The notes under the pieces were generated by a model. The model saw nothing but the letters and a program-made list of their open reading frames with translations, had not been told where the DNA came from and ran no database searches. A stretch of DNA of 64,000 nt from JABDQA01 sp963824415 (GTDB taxonomy: Bacteria > Desulfobacterota > Desulfobulbia > Desulfobulbales > Desulfocapsaceae), in assembly GCA_963824415.1 (NCBI GenBank), contig CAWGPM010000014.1, forward strand, positions 1-64,000, given 5' to 3'. Position 1 is the first letter of the stretch. Each line of letters starts with the position of its first letter. The translations under genes and the position numbers were made by a program. Shown piece by piece: positions 1 through 8,916 of the stretch.

Positions 1-2407
1 AGATGGCAAGACTGGAACGTCTGCTGCGGGTGCTTTCTACGATCCTGATTCAGATACTTACAAAACCAGTGGTACCATTACCGGGGACTATGGTGTCCTG
101 ACTATCAATGATAGTGACGGCAGTTATACTTACCAGGCTAATGCAAACCTCGACCAGGACCAAGGACCGCTCAAGGATATCTTCACCTATCGGATTACGG
201 ATGGTGATGGCGATCAGGATACGGCAACTCTGACCATCGACGTTACCGATGGAATCGGTTCTTCTTCAGAGGGCACATCGCTTCTTGTTGACGAGGCTCT
301 GATAACTGACAGTGACAGTGTTCCTGCACTGAGTTTCACTGCCGGTTCTGCTGACCTTGTATCCTTTGCTTTCAGTGATGACATTGCAGGGCTTGCTGTG
401 GACGTCAACGGTGATAGCGTTAATGATTTATTCTGGTACAGGGCTGATGATACGACCATTAACGGGTATGTGGACGGAAATAATACAACTGGAACTCTGG
501 CGATAACCCTTGCTTTAACGAATCCGGGCACCATTTCTGCCGGTCAAACAGCGGCTGTAGAAGTAACTGCTACCCTGACGGATGCTTTAGTCCATCCGGC
601 TGCGGGAGGCGCTCAGACGGTCTACGTCGGCAGCGTCAATGTAGTTGGTACCGATACTAATAATGTCCAGACAAGTGCTCCAGTAGCGGTTTCTGTAATC
701 GATGATGTACCTGGAATCGGCGTTCCTCAAGATGCATTGCTGGCAAACGAAACTGGTAACAGTGTGACGGGTAGCCTTGATATAGATTCTGGTGCTGATG
801 ATCCTGTGAGCATTGTACTTGGGTTAACTGATGGAGCCAACGTTGTTAACAGCGATGGTACACCACAATACTTGCCCCAGCGATGGTTTACCCCTTGTTT
901 GGCGGCAGGCTTCAGATGATCAATGGTATGCTGAAACAAAATCCACGCCTGAAGGTGAAGAAGGGCCGATCAGGGCCTTTACCGTAACGGTTGATCAAGA
1001 AGCTGGAACCTATACTGTGTTTCAAGATAACGGTATTGACGGAAAGACGACTTCTCAGACCATTTCATTTGATCAAGCGCTTGGTGGGGGTAACAATGAC
1101 CAGGAGGTTTTTGGCAGGGGTTCTGCAATAGATACGAACGCTCCAGCAACAACTTTCAGTGATGGCATTTACATCTTTGCCACGGCTTCAGATGATAACG
1201 AATTTGACTTTGGCTGGGATGATGGAACCAATACTGATACATATACGCCTGAGAATACGGTTAACTACTCGAACCAAGGGATTGGTTCAGGTGGCGGCGC
1301 AATGTTCATTAACGATGTGGCTCCAGTAGTGCCTGGTACAACTGGATCAGAAATTCTCTCGTTCAAATTATACGATGTCATAACATTTGTGAGACCAACC
1401 AATAAAACTGTTGCTGTTGATGAAAGTCAGAGTACCTTGGCTAACTTGACAGCGGCTTCGGTAACCATTGATCACCTGGGCCAGCAAGAGGGAGCAAACT
1501 ATTCTCTTTGGTATACCGATCCAAATGACATAGATGCAGGCGCAGTTCTGGTGATGGAAGGATCGGTTCCTACCGCAGATATAATTAACCCTGGTACAGG
1601 TAGCTCAAGCCCAAGTGATTTAGTTACTCTTGATATTTCCACACCTTTTAATGAGATTCGATTCGAATCTGAACCTGCAGATGGCTTTGATTCCTCTGGT
1701 TACAGGATCGTTGACCTTACCATAACGGAAACCACTGAAGGAACGAATATGAACGTAGAGATACCCTTCTATGTTGTTGATGCTGACGGTGATATGGTGA
1801 GTACCGATGCCAATGGAGAAGATGCATCATTCTCTGTCACCTTTGACGGCAATGGAGATCTTAATGCGGTAGAAGCAGATGCCATTGACGGGGATGTCTC
1901 GACATCAGGTATGGCAATTTCCGGTAGCAGTGGAAATGATGTTATTATTGGCACCGATTACGATGACACTATTGATGGCGGTGGGGGTAATGATGTCATT
2001 TATGGAGATGCCAGCGATAATGCTGTCGGCAATGATTATATTGTCGGCGGCGATGGCAATGATGTCATCTATGGTGATGATCCTGATACACCGCTTGTAG
2101 GTGGTAATGATGTGCTTATCGGCGGTGATGGGATAGATGATCTCTATGGTCGCGCTGGTGCTGATGTTTTGGTAGGTGATATTGTCAACACAGAAAGCGG
2201 CAATCCTAATGTGATCCTTCCAGATAGTCCAGATTCAAATGACAACCTTTTCGGAGGTGATGGTGAAGACATCGCATTTAATGATACATCAACAGGGTTG
2301 GAGAACTGAGCAACATTAATAGCGCTTCAGATGAGGGAGACACTGGCGGAGGAGTGTTTGAAGATCCTCTTGACTACCTGATTCCACCGCCAGATGATGC
2401 GGCATAA
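1..2407 (+). CDS. Giant RTX/VCBS-type adhesin, 3' part, with two apparent frameshifts
   Basis: The gene enters from the left edge (first full codon at base 2) and encodes Asp/Gly/Thr-rich extracellular repeat sequence. VCBS/cadherin-like units come first (YRITDGDGDQDTATLTIDV), then hemolysin-type calcium-binding nonapeptides at about 1920-2180 (GGGGNDVIYGD, GGDGNDVIYGD, GGDGIDDLYGR). Such proteins leave by type I secretion and act as surface adhesins. The frame breaks twice. Near 870-880 one extra base in a CCCC run moves reading from frame 2 to frame 3. Near 2295-2300 one missing base returns it to frame 2, giving the C-terminus DYLIPPPDDAA and a TAA at 2405-2407. Removing one C and adding one G would give one continuous protein. 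These are either sequencing or assembly errors in homopolymers or real lesions. The next gene ends with a very similar tail, which supports this C-terminus. Confidence 0.8.
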
Positions 2408-2446
2408 ACTTGCCCCACCAAAAACCTGGTAGTAATAATCACAATC

Positions 2447-2480
2447 AAAAAGCCGGTCAGGATTTCCTGGCCGGCTTTTT
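2447..2480 (+). terminator. Rho-independent terminator after the adhesin gene
   Basis: A GC-rich hairpin (AGCCGGTCAGG / CCTGGCCGGCT around a short loop) is preceded by A's and followed by five T's, 40 bases after the TAA of the adhesin gene. Its stem and loop closely match the terminator after the next gene (3198-3237). Confidence 0.85.
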
Positions 2481-2629
2481 GATATGGGCAGAGAAACAGG
2501 AGGGAAAACAGGCCCTTTAATGAGTGTCTTCCGAGCCTAAATAATTGCTGCGCCCTCTCAGTTAAATGGCTATTATTGTGTCACAAGACACTGAATATTT
2601 CTATTTACCCCTTCAAGGGAGGCGCAGTC

Positions 2630-3166
2630 ATGATAGCTCAGTCGATGCCGCAGATCGGCCAGGCAGTGGTGGTGCACGGTACGGTTCATGCCGAGTCGGT
2701 CAACGGCGTGAGCACGGTGCTGCAGCTCAACAGCCCGATTTTTATAAATGATGCGATCGATACCGGAAGCGACGGGGCCCTGTCCATCGTCTTTAGTGAC
2801 AATGCAGCCCCCCAACTTGATCTGGATCGAATGACTACCATGATTATCGATGACGATGTGCTGGGAAATGCGCTGCCCGATCTGGGCGATGTTTCGGTCG
2901 AGTCGGGAATTGTTCTGGATCTGCTGCAGAACTGGGAAGCTATCGAACCGCTGGCTGCGCTTGAAACGCTGGTGCCCGATATGGGTGATGCTGGCGCTGA
3001 TGGCGCTGATACCGACACGGCCGAGGAGATCCCCGGTCTTGATTCAGCCGGTGCTGAGATAGCGTCGAGCGATATCGGGGCTGATGGTGATGACGGTGCT
3101 GGCGGGGCAGACTATGATTTTGATCTCACCAGCCTGATTCCGCCACCGGATGATGGAGGGGCTTGA
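2630..3166 (+). CDS. Small retention-module-like protein sharing the adhesin's C-terminal tail
   Basis: A 178-aa acidic protein. The start is ATG 2630, behind a good ribosome site (AAGGGAGGC, 2616-2623). An upstream in-frame codon exists but has no such site. Residues 1-65 (GQAVVVHGTVHAESVNG, then SPIFINDAIDTGSDGALSIVF) resemble the FecR-like N-terminal retention module of LapA-type adhesins, with the pattern G-x-V, dG-x-x-x-x-L and I-x-T-g-x-x-g-x-l-x-i-x-F. Residues about 118-165 are an Ala/Asp/Gly-rich linker. The end, DFDLTSLIPPPDDGGA, matches the tail of the giant adhesin just upstream. It therefore looks like both ends of an adhesin without the repeats. No calcium-binding repeats and no signal peptide are visible, so type I secretion through the shared tail is likely. 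Role unknown; the domain assignment is moderate. Confidence 0.7.
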   Translation: MIAQSMPQIGQAVVVHGTVHAESVNGVSTVLQLNSPIFINDAIDTGSDGALSIVFSDNAAPQLDLDRMTTMIIDDDVLGNALPDLGDVSVESGIVLDLLQNWEAIEPLAALETLVPDMGDAGADGADTDTAEEIPGLDSAGAEIASSDIGADGDDGAGGADYDFDLTSLIPPPDDGGA

Positions 3167-3197
3167 TCTAGTCGACGTATAAGAGATATATCTCCGA

Positions 3198-3237
3198 TAA
3201 AAAAAGCCGTTCAGGATTTCCTGACCGGCTTTTTTTG
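3198..3237 (+). terminator. Rho-independent terminator
   Basis: The hairpin AGCCGTTCAGG / CCTGACCGGCT is flanked by a run of A's and a run of seven T's, 32 bases after the stop of the small retention-module-like gene. It is almost the same sequence as the terminator at 2447-2480, so the two genes share tail sequence as well as terminator sequence. Confidence 0.85.
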
Positions 3238-3280
3238 TATAAACGAATTAGAGCTTTAGATGTTTTTAAATTGGTTTTGC

Positions 3281-3538
3281 TCAACGATAGACATCTTTTC
3301 AGTGCGCAACCCTGAATACCCATACGACCAGTTCATCATCCTTGATGGAGTAGACGACGCGATAGTTGCCCTGACGGATTCGATAACGGTAATGGCCGGC
3401 GAGTTTTTCACAACCGTGTGGACGGGGGTTGTGGGCAAGCTTTGCAATTTTTGACAGGATCTTCTTGAGATCCGCCCGTGGAATTCCACGCAGATCTTTT
3501 TCAACCGAGTTCTTGAAAAAGATTTTATATGGCACCAT
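3281..3538 (-). pseudogene. RelE/ParE-family toxin with a stop codon inside the catalytic tail
   Basis: The open frame 3299-3538 encodes 79 aa typical of RelE toxins (KIFFKNSVEKDLRGIP, then YRIRQGNYRVVYSI). It stops at TGA (3299-3301) directly after FRVAH. Reading past that TGA in the same frame gives KDVYR and then a second TGA at 3281. The usual family ending is a basic residue followed by K/R-x-V-Y, so a CGA (Arg) to TGA change would explain the sequence. In E. coli RelE the matching Arg and Tyr near the C-terminus take part in mRNA cleavage, so the shortened product is probably inactive. Selenocysteine insertion is formally possible because a tRNA-Sec gene lies nearby, but nothing known supports it in this family. 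The gene overlaps the antitoxin by 14 bases. Confidence 0.75.
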
Positions 3539-3758
3539 GCTTCTTCAGTCGTTTCAGCATCTGATCGTAACTGATGAGGGGATCACCCTTCCGATCTTCA
3601 AAGGCTGCATGGTCTTCCGCATCTTCTAATAGTGCCATGCGGACCGCTTCATTTACCAGATCGGTAATCGAACGCGAGGTCTCAGCTGATTTGAATTTCA
3701 GGGCTTTGTGCAGGTCGGGGTCGAAATATATGGTGGCTCTTTTGGTGTGGGTAGCCAT
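3525..3758 (-). CDS. Ribbon-helix-helix antitoxin of the RelE pair
   Basis: A 77-aa protein starting at ATG 3758, behind a strong ribosome site (GGAGG, spaced about 7 bases). An in-frame start 39 bases upstream is less likely. Residues 1-45 (KRATIYFDPDLHKALKFKSAETSRSITDLVNEAVR) fit the MetJ/Arc ribbon-helix-helix DNA-binding fold: a short beta strand, then two helices. The acidic and basic C-terminus (FEDRKGDPLISYDQMLKRLKKHG) is the usual toxin-binding part. It is upstream of and overlaps the RelE-type gene, as in classical type II operons, so it probably represses the pair and neutralises the toxin. The antitoxin is intact while the toxin looks broken. Confidence 0.85.
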   Translation of the reverse strand: MATHTKRATIYFDPDLHKALKFKSAETSRSITDLVNEAVRMALLEDAEDHAAFEDRKGDPLISYDQMLKRLKKHGAI

Positions 3759-3862
3759 GATGTCACCTCCTCGGTACAAGTGACATAATAACGTCAAAAC
3801 GCTATGAGGTCAAGGTCAGCAGGCCGGTATGGATGCATGGTCTTAGGCTGCTGCGGCAGATC

Positions 3863-5206
3863 TTATAGGATATTGCTCGCCAGCTCAGCCAGCTCCGAGC
3901 GTTCCCCCTTGCGCAGGTCGATGTGGGCGTAAATCTTCTGGCCCTGCATCTTGTCGATAAGGTTGCTCAGCCCGTTCGAGCGGCTGCCCAGGTAGGGGTG
4001 GTCGATCTGGTTGACGTCGCCGGTGAACACCACCTTGGTGCCTTCGCCGGCGCGGGTTATGATAGTCTTGACCTCGTGCGGCGTCAGGTTCTGGGCCTCG
4101 TCGACGATCATGTACATCTTCACCAGGCTGCGGCCGCGGATATAGGCCAGCGGCTCGATGGTCAGCTTTTCCTCGTCGAGCATCTTCTGCAGACGCTGGA
4201 ACATCTCGCTCTTTTCCGGAAACTGTCCCCGGATCACGCCGAGGTTGTCGTAGAGCGGCTGCATGTAGGGGCCGATCTTGGAGGCGATGTCGCCCGGCAG
4301 AAAGCCGATATCCTTATTGGACAGCGGCATCACCGGCCGGGTCAGCATGATCTGCCGATACTTTGAGCGGGTTTCCAGGGCCGCGGCCAGGGCCAGCAGG
4401 GTCTTGCCGGTGCCGGCCTTGCCCGAGATGGTCACCAGCTTGATCTCCGGGTTGAGCAGGGCATGCACCGCAAAGGACTGTTCGGCATTGCGCGGCGAGA
4501 TGCCGTAGACGGTTTCCTTGGCCACCCGCCTGATCACGAATTCATTTTCGTAGTCGCCGGGCATGAAGGCGGCCAGGGCTGATTTCTTGCCGTTTTTCAG
4601 GACCATGAACTCGTTGGGCTGGAGCGGCGTCTCAGGATCGTATTCGACCACCGAAATCTGACCGCCCTGGTCATAGAGCTTCTCGATCAGCTTGGCGCTG
4701 ACATCTTCTTCGTAGCGGCAGCCGGAGTAGAGCCTGGCTGGATCGCGGACGTGGTCGGTGGTGTAATCTTCGGCCAACAACTCTATGGCGCGGGCCTTCA
4801 TGCGCAGGTTCACGTCCTTGCTGACCAGGATCGCCGAGCGGCCCTTGTACTCCTGGGAAATATGATAGGCGATATTCAGGATGCGGTGGTCGGCCTTGTC
4901 CACGTTGGGAAAATTGTTGAGCAGATCCGGGTGCTGGTCGCGCTCGAGCCGCACCGAAATACTGCCTTTGCCCTCGCCCAGCGGCAGGCCGCCGTTGAAG
5001 AGCTTGTCGGAGCTGAGATTGTCAAGCTCCCGGACGAACTGGCGGGCGTGAAAATTGATGATCTGGCTGCCTTTCTTGAACTGGTCGAGCTCTTCGAGCA
5101 CAGTGATCGGGATGATGATGTCGTGTTCGTCGAAATGATGGATACAGCTTGAATCGTGCAGGATTACGTTGGTGTCAAGGATGAAGATCTTTTTCTGAGT
5201 CGGCAT
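3863..5206 (-). CDS. PIN domain-PhoH family ATPase
   Basis: A 447-aa protein. The start is placed at ATG 5206 because the conserved N-terminus (KKIFILDTNVIL) follows directly. The N-terminal 130 residues are a PIN nuclease domain with the acidic residue pattern beginning LDTNV and continuing ELD and DVNLR. The C-terminal 200 residues are a PhoH P-loop ATPase with Walker A SGKAGTGKT, Walker B (YMIVDEAQN) and the sensor-like TGDVNQID. PIN-PhoH proteins (PhoH2/YlaK type) are thought to be ATP-dependent RNA helicase-nucleases, so an RNA-processing role in the cytoplasm is inferred. The gene stands alone, with a 109-base gap to the acyltransferase gene upstream. Confidence 0.93.
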   Translation of the reverse strand: MPTQKKIFILDTNVILHDSSCIHHFDEHDIIIPITVLEELDQFKKGSQIINFHARQFVRELDNLSSDKLFNGGLPLGEGKGSISVRLERDQHPDLLNNFPNVDKADHRILNIAYHISQEYKGRSAILVSKDVNLRMKARAIELLAEDYTTDHVRDPARLYSGCRYEEDVSAKLIEKLYDQGGQISVVEYDPETPLQPNEFMVLKNGKKSALAAFMPGDYENEFVIRRVAKETVYGISPRNAEQSFAVHALLNPEIKLVTISGKAGTGKTLLALAAALETRSKYRQIMLTRPVMPLSNKDIGFLPGDIASKIGPYMQPLYDNLGVIRGQFPEKSEMFQRLQKMLDEEKLTIEPLAYIRGRSLVKMYMIVDEAQNLTPHEVKTIITRAGEGTKVVFTGDVNQIDHPYLGSRSNGLSNLIDKMQGQKIYAHIDLRKGERSELAELASNIL

Positions 5207-5315
5207 AGTGAATGTGTGAAGCGGTGATAATAAGTAATGAGATCTCAACTACTCAGTTGGGTGCGGCGGACTCTACGCGATGGGAATCACCTCCTTGCGG
5301 GTTGGGTTTTATTAG

Positions 5316-7034
5316 TTATACCAGAATTGTCTCGTCGATGTAACGTTTTCGTTTCGACTCCTTCAATTTATCGGTGTCGACGATGACCAGCCCGTCCACG
5401 CAATTGTTAAAAGCCGGGTCCACATTGAAATCGACAAAGACCACCCCGCCGGGCTCGCAGAGTTCGGTGTACTGCTTGTAAAGCGGCGGAATCGCGGTGC
5501 CGAGGTTAGCGAGCAGCGACTTGAGCTTTCTGAAATCTTTTTTGTAGTCAGCGCCGCTGAACTCTTTTTCCAGTTTTTCTATGGGCTGCGAGAACGAAAA
5601 CGGGTTGCGCGAACAGGTATCCGCGTTTTTGGCTGAAAAGTAGAGCTTGTAGAAATAGATCAACAGCTCTCTGGCTATCTGGGGAATTGCATTGGAAATG
5701 CTCACCGGGCCGAACAGGTAGCGATAGTGGGGATGTCTCACCAGGTGGGCGCCGATCCCATACCAGAGATAGTCGAGGCCGCGCCTGCCCCAGTAACGAG
5801 GCTGCACGAAACTGCGGCCCAGTTCCAGACCGTCTTGTAAAAAGAAGCAGCGCTTGGTGTCCAGGGTGAACAGCGATGCCGTGTAGAGCCCGTCCGCACC
5901 GCGCTCGCGCAGGGTTTCTCCCGCATCGACGAAGCGGTAGGCCCCGGCGATTTCCAGATCGTCCTCATCCCAGAGGATGAGGTGCTGATAGTACTGATCG
6001 AAACAATCCAGATCGCGCCGCTTGCCGGTTCCTTCGCCGACCGCGCGAAAACTCAACTCCCTGAGCCGGCCGATTTCCCTGATCACCGGCGACGGCTCGG
6101 CCGTCTCGAACAGAAAGATCGACTTACCGTCGGGCGTCTTGCCTAGCAGTTCCCCCCGGTGCACCGCCTTTTTCAGATCGATCTTGCGTTCCGGCCGGGC
6201 GATGGAGGAAGCGGTGGTGAGCAGCTCCGATTTGCCGGCCCCGATCCGGTAGAGATGCTTTTTGAACAGCTCGATCTTCTCCTCGCTGCGCACCGGCAGG
6301 GCGCGGTATGACTCATAGGGAATGATAGAGCCGATTTTCAGACGGATCTGCTTTTCGCGCTGGTGAAACATCTGGCCGACCAGCATCAGGGTCGACAGCG
6401 GTTTGGCCACCATCGAGGCGAGATAAAATAAAACCGAGTTGCGTCCGCTGATGTGAATCGGCAGGATCGGTGCCTTGGCCCGCTGGGCCATTTTCAGAAA
6501 CCCCTGCTGCCACTGTCCGTCGCGGATGCCGCCTGGACCGAGCCGGGAGACCTCGCCGGACGGGAACATGATGATTGCTTCGCCCCGCTCCAGTGCGCTG
6601 TTGATCCGGACGATGTGCTGCCTGGAATTGGCCCCGGTCAGCACCCGGACCGGCAGCAGGCAGGAGCGCAGCGGCTTGACCGACATCAGCAGATCGTTGG
6701 CCACGATCCTGACATCGGAGCGGACCTCGTGGATCAGCTTGAGCAGGGCCAGCCCGTCCAGCGAGCCGATCGGGTGATTGGCGATGATCACCACCTTGCC
6801 AGTCGGGGGGATGTTTTCCCGCTCCTTATCGGAGATCGCATAGCTGAAATTGAAATAGTCGAGTACCTGTTCGACGAACTCGATGCCCTGCAGGTGCGGG
6901 TACTGTTCAGCAAAATCGACAAAGACCTGCTCGTGCAGCAGACGCCTGAGAATCGGCTTGACGACCGAGGAGGCAATTTTCCTGTCGTTGAGATCGGGAT
7001 AATACTGGGCGATGACCTGGTCGACACGAAACAT
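5316..7034 (-). CDS. Double acyltransferase: PlsC-like plus GNAT-like domains (OlsF-type)
   Basis: A 572-aa protein. Residues about 75-260 form a PlsC/glycerolipid acyltransferase domain, with the block NHPIGSLDG (NHxxxxD), then FPSGEVSR, and substrate-pocket sequence around ILPIHISGRNS. Residues about 325-560 form an N-acyl-amino-acid synthase/OlsB-like GNAT domain (LRELSFRAVGEGTGKRRD, then YRFVDAG and RSFVQPRYWGRRGLDYLWYG). Fused proteins of this layout (OlsF in Serratia and Flavobacterium) make ornithine lipids by acylating ornithine and then the resulting hydroxyl. The same role is inferred here at the inner membrane. Other amino-acid head groups are possible. No lipid genes flank it. Confidence 0.82.
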   Translation of the reverse strand: MFRVDQVIAQYYPDLNDRKIASSVVKPILRRLLHEQVFVDFAEQYPHLQGIEFVEQVLDYFNFSYAISDKERENIPPTGKVVIIANHPIGSLDGLALLKLIHEVRSDVRIVANDLLMSVKPLRSCLLPVRVLTGANSRQHIVRINSALERGEAIIMFPSGEVSRLGPGGIRDGQWQQGFLKMAQRAKAPILPIHISGRNSVLFYLASMVAKPLSTLMLVGQMFHQREKQIRLKIGSIIPYESYRALPVRSEEKIELFKKHLYRIGAGKSELLTTASSIARPERKIDLKKAVHRGELLGKTPDGKSIFLFETAEPSPVIREIGRLRELSFRAVGEGTGKRRDLDCFDQYYQHLILWDEDDLEIAGAYRFVDAGETLRERGADGLYTASLFTLDTKRCFFLQDGLELGRSFVQPRYWGRRGLDYLWYGIGAHLVRHPHYRYLFGPVSISNAIPQIARELLIYFYKLYFSAKNADTCSRNPFSFSQPIEKLEKEFSGADYKKDFRKLKSLLANLGTAIPPLYKQYTELCEPGGVVFVDFNVDPAFNNCVDGLVIVDTDKLKESKRKRYIDETILV

Positions 7035-7614
7035 GCAGTCCTCTTTCGGGGCGGGTGGCAGGTTCTGATACTATCGAATCGGTCCTGTTGAAAAACGTCT
7101 CTGATCGGCTGTCTGGCTGAATAACGATGCCGATGCACCGATAATCACTTCAGAAGTAGTCTATTCCCAGGGCCGCCGTGATGCCGACTCGGAACTATGA
7201 TGACCGCAAATACCGGACAGAAGTCGTTTTCATCAAGCAGTTTCAAATATCAGCATTAGGATAAAAATAAGATAAGGATAAGCCTCGGTTAAGCAAGACC
7301 CGTTGCAGGCTGGCGGTGATGCTGAGTTTCATGTCCGGCCGCTGCGATCAAGGGCGGCCCGGGTGGCATGGTCGCTGTAGAGGCTTGTGAAACTGCTCCA
7401 ATCTGTCCGGCAGCGACAGATTGCGGAGGCTGCATCGCGCAGGCCCATCGTTTCGCTGAAAACGTTTGCCGACGGCCATAGGCAGCAAAGCTGCCGTCAT
7501 CCCGTCGGCTTTTCAGCGAAACGATGATCAGGCCGAAGAGCAGCAGTCGGAGTAATTTGTCGCTGCCCACCCCGAACAAATATTTATCAGATACCGGTTA
7601 GAGGAATCCCGGGC
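7035..7614. other. 580-base stretch without a convincing gene
   Basis: This stretch lies between the acyltransferase and the TRAP genes. An open frame on the minus strand (7289-7579, 96 codons) shows no recognisable domain. It is cut through by the palindromic element at 7446-7526, so it is not accepted as a gene. A short AT-rich segment around 7225-7290 may hold the acyltransferase promoter. Nothing else is seen. Confidence 0.5.
7446..7526. repeat. Nested palindrome (cruciform-forming element)
   Basis: Three perfect inverted repeats sit inside each other. The outer arms of 17 bp are 7446-7462 and 7510-7526 (CATCGTTTCGCTGAAAA and its complement). The middle arms of 8 bp are 7468-7475 and 7502-7509 (GCCGACGG). 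The inner hairpin of 6 bp is 7481-7486 and 7490-7495 (GGCAGC, AAA loop). The left and right sides therefore fold into one long stem with small internal loops. No T-run follows, so it is not a standard terminator. It could be a mobile palindromic repeat or a structured RNA. Only one copy was noticed in this window. Confidence 0.75.
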
Positions 7615-8916
7615 TCAATTGCCCATCATATTCGGCAGGATTGTGACGATCGTCGGAAACAGGGTGATCAGGATCAGGGCCGCCATCAGCAGCAGAAAAA
7701 ACGGTACCGCGGCCGCCGCCACGCGCAGGATATTCATCCCGGTCTGCCCCTGGATCACGAACAGGTTGAAACCGACCGGCGGGGTGATCTGGGCCATCTC
7801 AACCACCAGCACGATGAAGATGCCGAACCAGAGCGGGTCGATGCCGGCCTGCTCGACCATCGGCATGATCACCGAGGTGGTCAGCACCACCACCGAGATG
7901 CCGTCTAAGAAACAGCCCAGCACGATAAAGAAGATGGTCAGCGCGCCGAGCAGGGCATAGGGCGACAGTCCCAGGGTACCGATCCAGATTGCCAGCATCC
8001 GGGGGATGCCGGTAAAACCCATGGCCACTGTCAGAAAGGCGGCGCCGGCCAGGATAAAGGCGATCATGCAGGAGGTCTTGGTGGCGCCCATCAGGCCGTC
8101 GAGAAAGGTCTGCCGGTTCAGGGTGCCGCTCAGCCTGGAAAGACCCAGCGAGAGCAGGACGCCGACGGCGGCAGCATCGGTGGGCGAGGCGATACCCGAA
8201 TAGATCGAGCCGATTACGCCGACGATCAGCAGGATGATCGGGATGAGCCGCCCGGAGCGCCTGATTTTCTCGCCCAGCGAGTGGTGCTGGCGATCCTTGG
8301 GAATGTCTTCCCGGTGTAACAGCGACCAGATGACTACATAGCCGACGAACATGCTGACCAGCATCAGTCCGGGCAGGATGCCGGCGATAAAGAGTCGGGC
8401 GATGGACTGCTCGGTGGCAACCCCGTAAACGATCAGGATGATCGAGGGCGGTATCAGCAGCCCCAGGGTGGCCGAGCCGGCCAGGGTGCCGATCACCATC
8501 TTGTCCGGATAGTCTCGGCGGCGCAACTCAGGGATCGACATCTTGCCGATGGTGGCCGCAGTAGCGGCCGAAGATCCGGAAACTGCGGCGAAAATAGCGC
8601 AGCCGAAGATATTGACATGCAGCAGCCGGCCCGGCAGCCTGGTCAGCCACGGCGACAGCCCGGTGAACATGTCCTCGGCCAGCTTTGAGCGAAACAGGAT
8701 TTCCCCCATCCAGATAAACAGCGGCAGGGCGGCCAGGGCCCAGCTGTTGCTCGCCCCCCAGCTGGTGGTGGCCAGTACGCTGCCCAGCGGTGCGCTGGAG
8801 AACAATAAAATGCCGGCCATACCCACCGCCAACAGTGAAAACGCCACCCAGAGCCCGCCGGCCAGCAGGCTCAGCAGAAAGACGAGCAGCAGAACGGTCA
8901 TGCCCAGTTCGCTCAT
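7615..8916 (-). CDS. dctM: TRAP transporter large permease (DctM type)
   Basis: A 433-aa membrane protein with about 12 hydrophobic segments and the typical DctM pattern: GMAGILLF near residue 32, AAVSGSSAATAATIGKM near 110-125, and LLIPPSIILIVYG near 150-160. DctM is the ion-translocating channel of tripartite ATP-independent periplasmic transporters, which take up organic acids and similar solutes using the sodium or proton gradient. Its ATG overlaps the stop of the small permease gene (ATGA at 8913-8916), showing translational coupling. It is the last gene of the dctP-dctQ-dctM operon. Confidence 0.95.
   Translation of the reverse strand: MSELGMTVLLLVFLLSLLAGGLWVAFSLLAVGMAGILLFSSAPLGSVLATTSWGASNSWALAALPLFIWMGEILFRSKLAEDMFTGLSPWLTRLPGRLLHVNIFGCAIFAAVSGSSAATAATIGKMSIPELRRRDYPDKMVIGTLAGSATLGLLIPPSIILIVYGVATEQSIARLFIAGILPGLMLVSMFVGYVVIWSLLHREDIPKDRQHHSLGEKIRRSGRLIPIILLIVGVIGSIYSGIASPTDAAAVGVLLSLGLSRLSGTLNRQTFLDGLMGATKTSCMIAFILAGAAFLTVAMGFTGIPRMLAIWIGTLGLSPYALLGALTIFFIVLGCFLDGISVVVLTTSVIMPMVEQAGIDPLWFGIFIVLVVEMAQITPPVGFNLFVIQGQTGMNILRVAAAAVPFFLLLMAALILITLFPTIVTILPNMMGN

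Noticed and set aside
3299..3301. In-frame TGA in the RelE gene as selenocysteine
   Set aside because: A tRNA-Sec is present, but no RelE is known to use selenocysteine, the change is a simple Arg codon transition, and no clear SECIS stem was seen.
7289..7579. 96-codon open frame on the minus strand
   Set aside because: It shows no domain, and the long nested palindrome lies inside it; composition does not look coding.
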